Source of the DNA: Agrobacterium sp. a22-2
GTDB lineage: Bacteria > Pseudomonadota > Alphaproteobacteria > Rhizobiales > Rhizobiaceae
NCBI RefSeq assembly: GCF_012276985.1
Contig: NZ_JAAXMM010000007.1
Span: forward strand, 124,001 to 188,000
Reading direction: 5' to 3'
DNA length: 64,000 nucleotides
Within the stretch, counting starts at the first letter, position 1. Each line of letters opens with the position of its first letter. Below are positions 24,545 through 32,649 of this stretch, piece after piece. The notes under the pieces are model-generated. The model did no database searches, was not told the DNA's origin, and worked only from the letters and a program-made list of their open reading frames with translations. The translations under genes and the position numbers were made by a program.

Positions 24545-24574
24545 CTATTACGCGGCGCGGCGCAAGCTGGATCA
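24545..24574 (-). promoter_or_regulatory. RpoE-dependent promoter upstream of rpoE
   Basis: On the minus strand TGATCC (24569-24574) is followed by 16 bases and CGTAATAG (24545-24552), close to the TGATC-N18-TAAGA pattern known for Rhodobacter RpoE. It points at rpoE-chrR with a leader of about 115 nt. Confidence 0.75.
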
Positions 24575-24669
24575 TGGCCCAATCAAAAATGAACAACCCA
24601 GTAATCCGCTTCTCCGGAAGATGCGTATTCAGCTCCAGCAACAGCGAAAAGTGCGTGGGGAGAACAGGC

Positions 24670-26031
24670 TTGGACAACGACATCTTCGCCCCGAGAGGCG
24701 CACGGAAAGTGGCCGTGATCGGCTCCGGGATTTCCGGCCTGTCAGCCGCCTGGCTGCTGTCCAGGCATTGCGACGTCACGCTCTATGAGGCCGATGACCG
24801 ACTGGGTGGCCATGCCAATACAGTCGACATTCGCTTTGGTTTGGATGTGATATCGGTGGATACGGGTTTCATCGTCTACAACGATCGCAACTATCCCAAT
24901 CTGGTGGCGCTGTTTAAACATCTTGGCGTGCCGACCGACGACTCGAATATGTCTTTCGCGGCCTCTCTTGATGACGGAAGGTTCGAATATTCGGGCTGCG
25001 GCCTGTCCGGACTGCTCGGCCAGCGCAGCAATGCCTTTCGCCCACGTTTCTGGCGCATGGTGTCGGATATCCTGCGCTTCTACAAGCAAGCACCTGGGCT
25101 TCTGGAGCGCAAAGATCTGGAAACCGCAACGATCGGCGATTATCTCGAGACCAACCGCTACAGCCGGGCCTTTGTCGAGGACCACCTGATGCCGATGGGG
25201 GCGGCGATCTGGTCGTCCTCGGCTGACGACATGCGCGGCTATCCGCTGCATGCCTTCATCCGCTTCTTCGTCAACCACGGTCTTGTGGTGTTGAAAGACC
25301 GCCCGCAATGGCGCACCGTCAGGGGTGGGAGCCGCGAATATGTCAGCCGGCTGCTGGCCGATTTCAAAGGCACGGTCCGCAGGAACACGCCGATTGCCAG
25401 CGTCACGCGCATCGGCGGTCGCGTGACCGTGACCGACACCCATGGCCATAGCGATCTGTATAGCGACGTCGTCATCGCCACCCACGCCAATCAGGCTCTC
25501 GCACTACTGAGCGATGCGGACCAGCGCGAACGCGCGCTTTTGGGCGCCTTCGATTACACGCCCAATACGGCCGTGCTGCATTCCGACATCCGCCTGATGC
25601 CGAAGCGCAGGCAGGTCTGGGCCAGTTGGAACTATATCGCTGCGCATCAGCAGTCCGGCCAGAGCCCGCTCTGCGTCACCTACTGGATGAACCAGCTTCA
25701 GAATATCGATTCCTCTATGTCGCTGTTCGTCACCCTCAACCCGTCGCGGGACATCAATCCGACCAAAATCCACCGGACGTTTCACTATGCCCATCCGTTG
25801 TTCGACCAGAAGGCCATGGCAGCGCAGAAGCAGCTCTGGCAATTGCAGGGCCGGCACAATACCTGGTTCTGCGGCGCGCATTTCGGCGCCGGCTTCCACG
25901 AGGACGGGCTGCAATCGGGTCTTGCGGCGGCTGAAGGCCTGGCGGGCATTCGCCGGCCGTGGTCCGTCAAGGATGAGTCCGCACGTATTCATCTCGGGCC
26001 GCGCTTTCCCAACCTGATGGCAGCAGAATGA
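24670..26031 (+). CDS. FAD/NAD(P)-dependent amine-oxidase-like oxidoreductase of the RpoE regulon
   Basis: A 453-residue flavoprotein. An N-terminal Rossmann FAD motif (VAVIGSGISGLSAAWLL) is followed by YEADDRLGGHANTV, as in phytoene-desaturase-like and amine oxidase folds. The start is uncertain: TTG at 24670 has GGGGAGA 6 nt upstream and puts the FAD motif near residue 14; the open frame goes back to 24415. It heads a three-gene operon with DUF1365 and cfa by ATGA overlaps. The same trio is controlled by RpoE in Rhodobacter. Its substrate is unknown; a role in modifying oxidised fatty acids is an inference. Confidence 0.85.
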   Translation: MDNDIFAPRGARKVAVIGSGISGLSAAWLLSRHCDVTLYEADDRLGGHANTVDIRFGLDVISVDTGFIVYNDRNYPNLVALFKHLGVPTDDSNMSFAASLDDGRFEYSGCGLSGLLGQRSNAFRPRFWRMVSDILRFYKQAPGLLERKDLETATIGDYLETNRYSRAFVEDHLMPMGAAIWSSSADDMRGYPLHAFIRFFVNHGLVVLKDRPQWRTVRGGSREYVSRLLADFKGTVRRNTPIASVTRIGGRVTVTDTHGHSDLYSDVVIATHANQALALLSDADQRERALLGAFDYTPNTAVLHSDIRLMPKRRQVWASWNYIAAHQQSGQSPLCVTYWMNQLQNIDSSMSLFVTLNPSRDINPTKIHRTFHYAHPLFDQKAMAAQKQLWQLQGRHNTWFCGAHFGAGFHEDGLQSGLAAAEGLAGIRRPWSVKDESARIHLGPRFPNLMAAE

Positions 26032-26831
26032 CCCGGAACTCGGCACTTTACATGGGAGAGGTCGTGCATGCCCGGCACAAGCCGCGGCAGCACACGCTGC
26101 GCTATAGCGTCTTCTGCCTGCTGCTCGACCTCGATGAATTGCCGGCGCTCGACGGCTCGCTGCGCCTGCTTTCCCATAACCGCTGGGGGATTTTCGGCTT
26201 TCGCGACAGCGACCACGGGCTGGGCGAGACGGGACACCTGAAAGACTGGGTGGCCGGACACCTGCAGGAAGCCGGACTCAGTGTCGAGGGACTGCAGGTC
26301 GAGGTGCTCTGCTATCCACGCATCTTCGGCTATGTGTTCAATCCGCTGACGGTCTATTTCTGCCACGGGCCGGACAGAGCCTTGCGAGCGATCCTCTATG
26401 AGGTCTGCAATACATTTGGCGAGCGGCACACCTATGTCATCCCGGCCACGGCCGAAGCCGATGGCAGCATCAAGCACGGCTGCGCCAAGCAAATGTATGT
26501 CTCACCCTTCATCCCGATGGACTGCAGCTACCAGTTCAAGATCGCGCCGCCGGGCGAGCATGTGCAGGTCAGCATCAACGAGGCCGATGGCGAAGGGCCG
26601 CTGCTCTATGCGTCCTTTGCCGGCAAAAGACGTGAACTGACCGACCGCCAGTTGCTCAAAGCGCTTGTCACCTATCCGCTGATGACCCTCAAGGTCATGG
26701 GCGCCATTCACTGGGAAGCCCTGCGCCTCTGGCTCAAGGGCGTGCCGCTCTACCGGCACAAGGCAGCAAGCCAGCGCATTGCCAGTTCCATCATTGCCCC
26801 GAGAACTGAAAGCGGGAGTACGCCGACATGA
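26028..26831 (+). CDS. DUF1365 family protein
   Basis: A 267-residue protein of the DUF1365 family, without a known reaction. It includes FNPLTVYFCHGPDRALRAILYEVCNTFGE around residues 104-132. It sits between the FAD oxidoreductase and cfa with 4-bp ATGA overlaps on both sides, so the three are made together. Such trios are part of RpoE-ChrR regulons and are thought to act on membrane fatty acids. No signal peptide or clear membrane helix is seen. Confidence 0.88.
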   Translation: MTRNSALYMGEVVHARHKPRQHTLRYSVFCLLLDLDELPALDGSLRLLSHNRWGIFGFRDSDHGLGETGHLKDWVAGHLQEAGLSVEGLQVEVLCYPRIFGYVFNPLTVYFCHGPDRALRAILYEVCNTFGERHTYVIPATAEADGSIKHGCAKQMYVSPFIPMDCSYQFKIAPPGEHVQVSINEADGEGPLLYASFAGKRRELTDRQLLKALVTYPLMTLKVMGAIHWEALRLWLKGVPLYRHKAASQRIASSIIAPRTESGSTPT

Positions 26832-28045
26832 GCCATGCCGAACAACAGACCTCGCCGTTGATCGCGGGCGCCGCACCGCTCTGGCAAAGGCTGATGTGCC
26901 GCTGGGCGGAGCGCCTCTGCCATGGCCGGTTGACCATCGTCTTTCCCGGTGGCCGCGAGCACACGGTCCAGGGCAGACATGCCGGGCCGACGGCCGTGCT
27001 GCGGCTCAACAATGCCCGACCGGTGCGCCGCATGGTGACGGGCGGCAGCCTTGGTTTCGCGCGTTCCTATATGGACGGCGATTGGGACAGTCCCGATGTC
27101 AGTGCTTTCCTGCAACTGGTCCTCACCAATGAAACCCATTGGCGCTCGCTGATGGCGCCGTCGGCGCTGCTGGGCCGCTTTGCACTGCTACGCCACAAGC
27201 TGCGGCGCAATTCCAAGGCGGGCAGCCGGCGCAACATTGCCTTTCACTACGACCTCGGCAACCAGTTCTATTGGCATTGGCTGGACGAGACGATGACCTA
27301 TTCATCGGCCATCTATGCCCATGACGGCCAGCCGCTGGCCGATGCACAGAATGCCAAATATGCCCGGATCGTCGAGGCTCTGAATATCGGCCCGAACGAC
27401 CATGTGCTGGAAATCGGCTGCGGCTGGGGTGGGTTTGCCGATTATGCGATCCGCACCACCGGCTGCCGCGTCACCGGGCTGACGCTCTCCAGGGAGCAGG
27501 CGACTTATGCCCGCGACCGGCTGCAGAAGGCTGGGCTCGCCGACAAGGCAGATATAAGGCTGGAGGACTATCGCGACTGCCAGGGGCATTTTTCCAAGAT
27601 CGTGTCGATCGAGATGTTCGAGGCGGTGGGCGAGGAAAACTGGCCGGTCTATTTCGATCGGGTTCATAGGCTGCTTGAGCCGAAGGGCCGGGCGATGGTT
27701 CAGGTCATCACCATCGATGACAACCGGTTCGACCATTATCGTCGCAATGCCGATTTCATCCAGACCTATATCTTCCCCGGCGGCATGCTGCCGTCTGTCT
27801 CGGGGTTCGAGAAGGCGGCTGCGGCCGGCGGCGTCGGCGTGACATCGGCCTTCCGCTTCGGGCTGGACTACGAGCGCACGCTGCTTGCCTGGGACCGCGC
27901 CTTCATCGCCAACTGGGCAAAGATCGCACCGCTCGGCTTTGACGAACGCTTCTTCCGTATGTGGCGCTATTACCTGCACTATTGCGCGGCCGGCTTCCGC
28001 AGCGGGCGGCTGGATGTGGTGCAGTTCGAACTTGCCAAGGCATAG
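26828..28045 (+). CDS. cfa: Cyclopropane-fatty-acyl-phospholipid synthase
   Basis: A 405-residue SAM-dependent enzyme that adds a methylene bridge to unsaturated membrane lipids. The SAM-binding motif is VLEIGCGWGGFADYA near residue 190, preceded by NIAFHYDLGNQFYWHWLDETMTYS, which is diagnostic for this family. It ends the RpoE-type operon, with an ATGA overlap to DUF1365, and is followed by a hairpin terminator. Paralogues exist in many rhizobia, so this copy is probably the stress-induced one. Confidence 0.93.
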   Translation: MSHAEQQTSPLIAGAAPLWQRLMCRWAERLCHGRLTIVFPGGREHTVQGRHAGPTAVLRLNNARPVRRMVTGGSLGFARSYMDGDWDSPDVSAFLQLVLTNETHWRSLMAPSALLGRFALLRHKLRRNSKAGSRRNIAFHYDLGNQFYWHWLDETMTYSSAIYAHDGQPLADAQNAKYARIVEALNIGPNDHVLEIGCGWGGFADYAIRTTGCRVTGLTLSREQATYARDRLQKAGLADKADIRLEDYRDCQGHFSKIVSIEMFEAVGEENWPVYFDRVHRLLEPKGRAMVQVITIDDNRFDHYRRNADFIQTYIFPGGMLPSVSGFEKAAAAGGVGVTSAFRFGLDYERTLLAWDRAFIANWAKIAPLGFDERFFRMWRYYLHYCAAGFRSGRLDVVQFELAKA

Positions 28046-28055
28046 GGGTTCAAGG

Positions 28056-28083
28056 GGCGGGCAATATGTCCCGCCTCTCTTTT
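28056..28083 (+). terminator. Rho-independent terminator after cfa
   Basis: GGCGGG (28056-28061) pairs with CCCGCC (28070-28075) across an 8-nt loop, followed by TCTCTTTT. It lies between the converging cfa and SDR genes, 11 bp after the cfa stop. Confidence 0.75.
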
Positions 28084-28090
28084 AGGACCA

Positions 28091-28879
28091 TCAGTCCTTG
28101 CGCAGCATGCGCCGGGTCAGCGCAAAACGCAGGCGATGCGGCAGGAGCCGCAGGATCTTCAGCGACAGCACCATTTTCCAGGGGAAGGCGATTTCGAACC
28201 GCCCGGAGGCAAGGCCACGGGCAATGTGATCGGCAGCCTCGTCCGCGGTGATCAGGAACGGCATCGGAAAATCGTTCCTGGCCGTCAGCGGCGTTTCCAC
28301 AAAGCCGGGATTGACCAGGCTGAGGCGAACGCCCTTGGCCTCCAGTTCCGGATAGAGCGCCTCGCACATGTTGATCAGCGCCGCCTTGGTCGCGCCATAG
28401 TGCGCGGCACCCGGCAGGCCGACATAGCCCGACACCGACGAGACCACGGCAATATGACCGGAACCGCGACCCACCATGTTGCCGATCATCGCTTCCAGGC
28501 AATAGGCAGTGCCCATGATATTGAGCTCGACCATGCCGGCCAATTGCCGGCTATCGAAATGGCTGGCGCTGTCGCGCGCATAGGTGCCCGCACACAAGAC
28601 CGCCAGATCGATCGGCCCCATCACAGTAGTGATGGCCTGTGTTAAAGCCTTCACGGCCTCCGGGTCGGTGATATCAAGCGGATAGCTTGCAATCCTGTCG
28701 GGCGCTTCGCGCACCAGATCGTCAAGCGCCTCGACGTTACGGGCGCTGGCGGCGACCCGCCAGCCGTCGCGAACCAGCCTTAGAGCCAGCGCCCGGCCGA
28801 TACCAGAGCTGGCACCGGTGATCCAGGCAAGCTTGCCGGTCCTATCCAGCGGGGATTTCGTTTCGTGCTCGGCATTCAT
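28091..28879 (-). CDS. Short-chain dehydrogenase/reductase (SDR)
   Basis: A 262-residue classical SDR with the cofactor motif TGASSGIG near residue 20, a VSSVSGYVGLPGAAHYGATKAALI stretch holding the Ser, Tyr (YGATK) and Lys active-site residues, and an LVNPGFVETPLT segment after it. SDRs of this sort belong to RpoE-ChrR clusters. A promoter-like TGATCC element lies about 190 bp upstream on the same strand. The ATG overlaps by 4 bp the end of a 63-codon frame of doubtful status. The substrate is unknown. Confidence 0.88.
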   Translation of the reverse strand: MNAEHETKSPLDRTGKLAWITGASSGIGRALALRLVRDGWRVAASARNVEALDDLVREAPDRIASYPLDITDPEAVKALTQAITTVMGPIDLAVLCAGTYARDSASHFDSRQLAGMVELNIMGTAYCLEAMIGNMVGRGSGHIAVVSSVSGYVGLPGAAHYGATKAALINMCEALYPELEAKGVRLSLVNPGFVETPLTARNDFPMPFLITADEAADHIARGLASGRFEIAFPWKMVLSLKILRLLPHRLRFALTRRMLRKD

Positions 28880-29067
28880 GATCTAGTCACCACCGCGGTG
28901 TTCTGCGCCGTGCCGCCGGAGGCGCCGATGACAAGGGTGCCATAGCTATCGCCCAGTGACGTCATGTCTTGAGATGCTTGCACGGCCTGCTCCCTTGTTG
29001 GTGAGAATACCCAAGACGATATCGCTGCGGCATCCGGAATGGCACGGCATGCGTATCGTTTCAGCAA
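28876..29067 (-). CDS. Small ORF upstream of the SDR, possibly an SDR remnant
   Basis: A 63-codon frame whose stop overlaps the SDR start (ATGA). Its second half holds YGTLVIGASGG, which resembles the first strand and glycine loop of an SDR, but the sequence then becomes non-SDR and stops. It may be the decayed start of a second SDR or chance. No good ribosome-binding site is seen at its ATG. Confidence 0.3.
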   Translation of the reverse strand: MLKRYACRAIPDAAAISSWVFSPTREQAVQASQDMTSLGDSYGTLVIGASGGTAQNTAVVTRS

Positions 29068-29094
29068 TACGCATCAATACCCGTCACCGGATCA
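29065..29094 (-). promoter_or_regulatory. RpoE-like promoter for the SDR
   Basis: On the minus strand TGATCC (29089-29094), a 17-nt spacer and CGTATTG (29065-29071) resemble the element upstream of rpoE, with one extra spacer base. It points to the SDR gene. Confidence 0.5.
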
Positions 29095-29108
29095 TCAGAG
29101 GAGCCAGA

Positions 29109-29213
29109 ATGACGACATATCGTCTCCCGACATTTTGTATCGCCCTCGTGGCATTGCCGCGGCCAAAGGCGCTTCGGCTGCGTAACGCTATAACGCGGAC
29201 GACGTCCGGCTAG
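29109..29213 (+). CDS. Possible 34-codon small ORF
   Basis: An ATG at 29109 stands 6 nt after AGAGGAG, the best ribosome-binding site in this gap. The first 16 residues (MTTYRLPTFCIALVAL) look like a signal peptide, but the rest is basic and ends soon. A one-base shift after codon 16 would give an Ala-rich end, so this may be a broken small secreted protein. Confidence 0.25.
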   Translation: MTTYRLPTFCIALVALPRPKALRLRNAITRTTSG

Positions 29214-29301
29214 GCATCATCGGTCGCCGGATCTGTCTTGCCGCTGGTGCGCGGACCAACGGCAGGCAAGCGCTGAAACGCATCAAGATTGCCGGAGGGC
29301 T

Positions 29302-30045
29302 TCAGCCGGCCTTTGTGCTTGGAGCCGGCACGTCTGGGCGCACGAAGGTGGCGCTTGCCTCACTGACGATCGAGACATGGGCGTAAGCCGCCTGACCGGC
29401 CGCCTGGATATCGCCGCGCAGGATGGCGATGACGATGCCGTCATGCTCGGCATAGGATTTCGCCAAACGGCCGGCGATGCGAAACTGAGCGCGGCGGAAC
29501 GGCGCCAGCCTTGACCTCGTCTGCGTCACCAGCTCGAAGATATGGTCATTATGGGCGCCGCGATAGAGCCGGGTGTGGAATTCCATATTATGGGCGGCGT
29601 AGTCTTCCTCGGACCCCGCATGGACGAGGCGCATGGACTCGCGATGCATGCGCTCCAGCGCATGGCGCTCATCCACGGTCATCCGCTCCGCCGAAAGCCG
29701 TGCGCAGATGCCTTCAAGCTCGGCCATCGCCTCGAACATCGAGGAGAGATAACGCCCCGTGACATTGGTAACGACGGCGCTGCGATTGGGTTCGCGGTCG
29801 ACCAGGCCCATTGTGCAGAGCTGGCGCAGGGCTTCGCGTACCGGCGTGCGCGACACTTCGAAACGGCCGGCCAGCGAGATTTCGTCCAGCCTGTCGCCGG
29901 GCTGCATGGCGCCGGTGACGATCATATCGGCAATGGCACGGACCATCTGCTCGACTGTCGTGCCGGCCCGGACGATCTCTCTTTTTCTTACCTGCTTCAC
30001 ACGCGACTCATGGGTTTGCAACTTGCATACAGATGCATTTCCCAT
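29302..30045 (-). CDS. GntR family (FCD subfamily) transcriptional regulator
   Basis: A 247-residue regulator. The winged helix (about residues 25-95) has GDRLDEISLAGRFEVSRTPVREALRQL, and the C-terminal all-helical FCD ligand domain includes the metal-site type region HNMEFHTRLYRGAHND. It is divergent from the BMP transporter operon and probably controls it. The start is uncertain: ATG 30045 lacks a ribosome-binding site, and GTG at 30000 would leave the operator-like motif at 30023-30037 outside the gene. Confidence 0.88.
   Translation of the reverse strand: MGNASVCKLQTHESRVKQVRKREIVRAGTTVEQMVRAIADMIVTGAMQPGDRLDEISLAGRFEVSRTPVREALRQLCTMGLVDREPNRSAVVTNVTGRYLSSMFEAMAELEGICARLSAERMTVDERHALERMHRESMRLVHAGSEEDYAAHNMEFHTRLYRGAHNDHIFELVTQTRSRLAPFRRAQFRIAGRLAKSYAEHDGIVIAILRGDIQAAGQAAYAHVSIVSEASATFVRPDVPAPSTKAG
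30023..30037. promoter_or_regulatory. Candidate GntR operator A
   Basis: TTGCATACA (30023-30031) overlaps an inverted repeat TGCAT-N4-ATGCA (30024-30037). The same 9-mer recurs at 30276-30284 before the transporter operon. It lies inside or just upstream of the regulator gene, depending on the true start. Confidence 0.45.
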
Positions 30046-30272
30046 CACCACAAGTCAAATCGGCCTGACAATGAGCTGAAAAGATTCACAGATTTACAGC
30101 TGGGAACATCGATTCTTCGGAGGAAGACCGCGCTTGGTACTCTCTAAGGCCTAAAAACTGCTCTTTGCATTTATTTTCATCAAATGGCTTATAAAACTGC
30201 ATGCACTTTCTCACAGCAGAGAACGAGAATTCATTTAACTCATATTTTTCAGTTGATTAAAGAGTGGCATGC

Positions 30273-30284
30273 GTATTGCATACA
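30273..30284. promoter_or_regulatory. Candidate GntR operator B
   Basis: GTATTGCATAC (30273-30283) is a GTAT/ATAC dyad and contains the 9-mer TTGCATACA shared with site A. It ends 56 bp before the ATG of the solute-binding protein gene, a fitting place for a repressor. Confidence 0.5.
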
Positions 30285-30339
30285 CTTTTTTCTGTACCCA
30301 GTTGAAACCGGCCCGGTGCCGCCGCCAAGGAGCATTCCG

Positions 30340-31479
30340 ATGACCAAACTCCTTTCCCTGTCCAACCAAAACCTTTCCCGCCGCTGCTTTCTTGCCTCCA
30401 CGGCGGCAGGCGCTGCGATTGCCGGCCTGGCGCCGGGCCTCCTCGTTTCTCCGGCCGCAGCGCAGGCAGCGCTTACCGTCGGCTTCATCTATGTCGGACC
30501 AAAGGACGACTACGGCTACAACCAGGCGCATGCCGAAGGCGCGGCGGTTCTGAAAACTCTCGAGGGCGTGACGGTCGTCGAGGAAGAGAACGTGCCGGAG
30601 ACGGTCGATGTGCAGAAGACCATGGAATCAATGATCAATCTCGATGGCGCATCGCTGATCTTCCCGACCTCGTTCGGCTATTTCGACCCCCATATGCTGG
30701 ATATGGCCAAGAAGTATCCCGACGTGCAGTTCCGCCACTGCGGCGGCATGTGGAAGGAAGGCACGCACCCGGCCAATACCGGCTCCTATTTCGGCTATAT
30801 CGGCCAGGGCCAGTTCCTGAACGGCATTGCTGCCGGCTATGCCAGCAAGAGCAAGAAAATTGGCTTCGTGGCCGCCAAGCCGATCCCGCAGGTGCTGCAG
30901 AACATCAATTCCTTCCTGCTCGGCGCCCGCTCCGTCGATCCAGCCATCACCTGCCAGGTGATCTTCACCGGCGAATGGTCGCTGGCCGTCAAGGAGGCCG
31001 AAGCCACCAATGCGCTGATCGACCAGGGTGCCGATGTCATCACCTGCCATGTCGACAGCCCGAAGGTCGTGGTGGAGACCGCCGCCGGGCGCGGCGCCTT
31101 CATCTGCGGCTATCACGCCAACCAGAGCCCGCTCGCCCCAGAGAAATATCTGACCGGCGCCGAATGGGCCTGGGGCAACGTCTACAGCGATTTCGTCAAG
31201 AAGGCGCAGGCCGGCGAAGCGCTCGGGAATTTCGTGCGCGGCGGACTGAAGGACGGCTTCGTCAAGATGAGCCCGCTCGGTCCGGCCGTCTCGACCGAGG
31301 CCCGTACCAAGTTCGAGGCGACGCAAGCCGAGATGATGAAGGGCGGCTTCTCGGTCTTCAAGAGCGGCATGAAGGACAACAAGGGCGCAGTCGTGGTGAC
31401 GGCCGACCTGGTCGAGGACGCAATCGAACTCGAAAGCATGGGCTATCTCGTCGAGGGCGTTGTCGGATCAACCTCTTGA
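30340..31479 (+). CDS. BMP-family ABC transporter substrate-binding protein
   Basis: A 379-residue periplasmic binding protein of the Bmp/PnrA family, related to nucleoside and ureide binders. The N-terminus has a Tat-like twin arginine (SRRCFLASTAAGAAIAG) and a likely cleavage after AAAQA near residue 43; no lipobox is seen. The mature part opens with LTVGFIYVGPKDDYGYNQAHAEGA, typical of the family. AAGGAG precedes the ATG at 30340. As first gene of the unit with biuH and allophanate hydrolase, its ligand is probably biuret or a similar ureide; this is inference. Confidence 0.9.
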   Translation: MTKLLSLSNQNLSRRCFLASTAAGAAIAGLAPGLLVSPAAAQAALTVGFIYVGPKDDYGYNQAHAEGAAVLKTLEGVTVVEEENVPETVDVQKTMESMINLDGASLIFPTSFGYFDPHMLDMAKKYPDVQFRHCGGMWKEGTHPANTGSYFGYIGQGQFLNGIAAGYASKSKKIGFVAAKPIPQVLQNINSFLLGARSVDPAITCQVIFTGEWSLAVKEAEATNALIDQGADVITCHVDSPKVVVETAAGRGAFICGYHANQSPLAPEKYLTGAEWAWGNVYSDFVKKAQAGEALGNFVRGGLKDGFVKMSPLGPAVSTEARTKFEATQAEMMKGGFSVFKSGMKDNKGAVVVTADLVEDAIELESMGYLVEGVVGSTS

Positions 31480-31502
31480 ACCTTTAAGGGAGCGGCGGGA
31501 CT

Positions 31503-32636
31503 ATGACCATCGAAGCAAACATGCCCATACTGCCTCCGATGGCGGATCGGGCCGGAGCCATCCGGCCCCTTCTGGAATGGCTGGCGCGGCGGGCCGAACC
31601 GGTGGCGATCGCGCTGTTTGCGATCGTCATCGGCCTGGCGCTGTTCTCGGTGTTCATCGCCGCGGTCGGCAAATCGCCGCTGCAGCTGTTCCAGCTGATG
31701 TATGCCGGTGGCTTCGGCAGCTGGTTTTCCATCCAGAACACGTTGAGCCGTGCCGCGCCGCTGTTGCTTACCGCCCTTTGCGTTGCCCTGCCGGCCCGGC
31801 TTGGCCTGGTGGTGATCGGCGCAGAGGGGGCGGTGGTGCTGGGCGGTCTGACGGGAGCCGCCGTCGCCCTGCCCCTGGTCGGAACCTTGCCGGCTGCCCT
31901 CGTCTGGCTGGCGATGGGCATGGCCGGAATGATCGTCGGCGGGATATGGATCGGACTTTCCGGTCTGCTGCGCCACTATCGCGGCGTCAACGAGACCATC
32001 GCCTCGCTGCTGCTTGCCTATATCGCCATCGCGCTGATGAACCATCTGATCGAAGGCCCGCTTCGCGACCCGGCCAGCCTCAACAAGCCTTCAACCGCCC
32101 CATTGCCGCCGGACTACATGCTCGGCAATATTCCCGGCATGGACGTCAACTGGGGGCTGGCGATCGGCGTGGTGGCCTGCATTCTCTCCTGGGTGCTGAT
32201 CGAGGCCACCAGTTTTGGTTTTGCGGCGCGCATTGCCGGCGGCAATGTACGCGCCGCGCAAATCCAGGGCCTGCCGGTCGGCCGGCTGATCGTCGGCTTC
32301 ACCGCACTGGCCGGTGGTTTTGCAGGCCTTGCCGGCATGATCGAGGTGGCTGCCGTGCAGGGCTCCGCCAATGCCTCGCTTGCCGCGGGTTACGGCTATA
32401 CCGGCATCCTGGTTGCCTTTCTGGCCCGTCACAATCCGCTCGCCATCATTCCGGTCGCTATTCTGCTCGGCGGCATCGATGCATCGGGCGGGCTGATCCA
32501 GCGGCGCATGGGCCTGCCTGACGCCACGGTCCTCGTTCTGCAAGGCACGCTCTTCGTCGTGATCCTCACCTGCGAAACGCTGTTCGGGCGGTTCAAGATA
32601 TTCAATCCCGACCTCTGGAAAAGACCCAATCTCTGA
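31503..32636 (+). CDS. ABC transporter permease (BMP/branched-chain type), subunit 1
   Basis: A 377-residue membrane protein of the BPD_transp_2 family with about eight to ten hydrophobic helices. It contains VVIGAEGAVVLGG near the first third and RIAGGNVRAAQIQGLPVGRLIVG, which is the cytoplasmic coupling segment of YufP/NupB-like permeases. GGGAG precedes ATG 31503. It forms the channel with the next gene. Confidence 0.9.
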   Translation: MTIEANMPILPPMADRAGAIRPLLEWLARRAEPVAIALFAIVIGLALFSVFIAAVGKSPLQLFQLMYAGGFGSWFSIQNTLSRAAPLLLTALCVALPARLGLVVIGAEGAVVLGGLTGAAVALPLVGTLPAALVWLAMGMAGMIVGGIWIGLSGLLRHYRGVNETIASLLLAYIAIALMNHLIEGPLRDPASLNKPSTAPLPPDYMLGNIPGMDVNWGLAIGVVACILSWVLIEATSFGFAARIAGGNVRAAQIQGLPVGRLIVGFTALAGGFAGLAGMIEVAAVQGSANASLAAGYGYTGILVAFLARHNPLAIIPVAILLGGIDASGGLIQRRMGLPDATVLVLQGTLFVVILTCETLFGRFKIFNPDLWKRPNL

Positions 32637-32649
32637 AAGGGAGACCACG

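Larger units (their letters stand above)
28880..29301. other. Intergenic region between the SDR and gntR
   Basis: About 420 bases without a confident gene. It holds the 63-codon frame above, an RpoE-like promoter at 29065-29094 and a 34-codon frame at 29109-29213 on the plus strand. From 29214 to 29301 I see only a GCCGG/CCGGC stem near 29295-29315 without a T run, so not a convincing terminator. Confidence 0.6.

Noticed and set aside
23862..24779. Longer sigma factor of 305 residues starting at 24779
   Set aside because: The extra N-terminal part overlaps the divergent oxidoreductase start and the RpoE promoter and is not part of ECF sigma factors.
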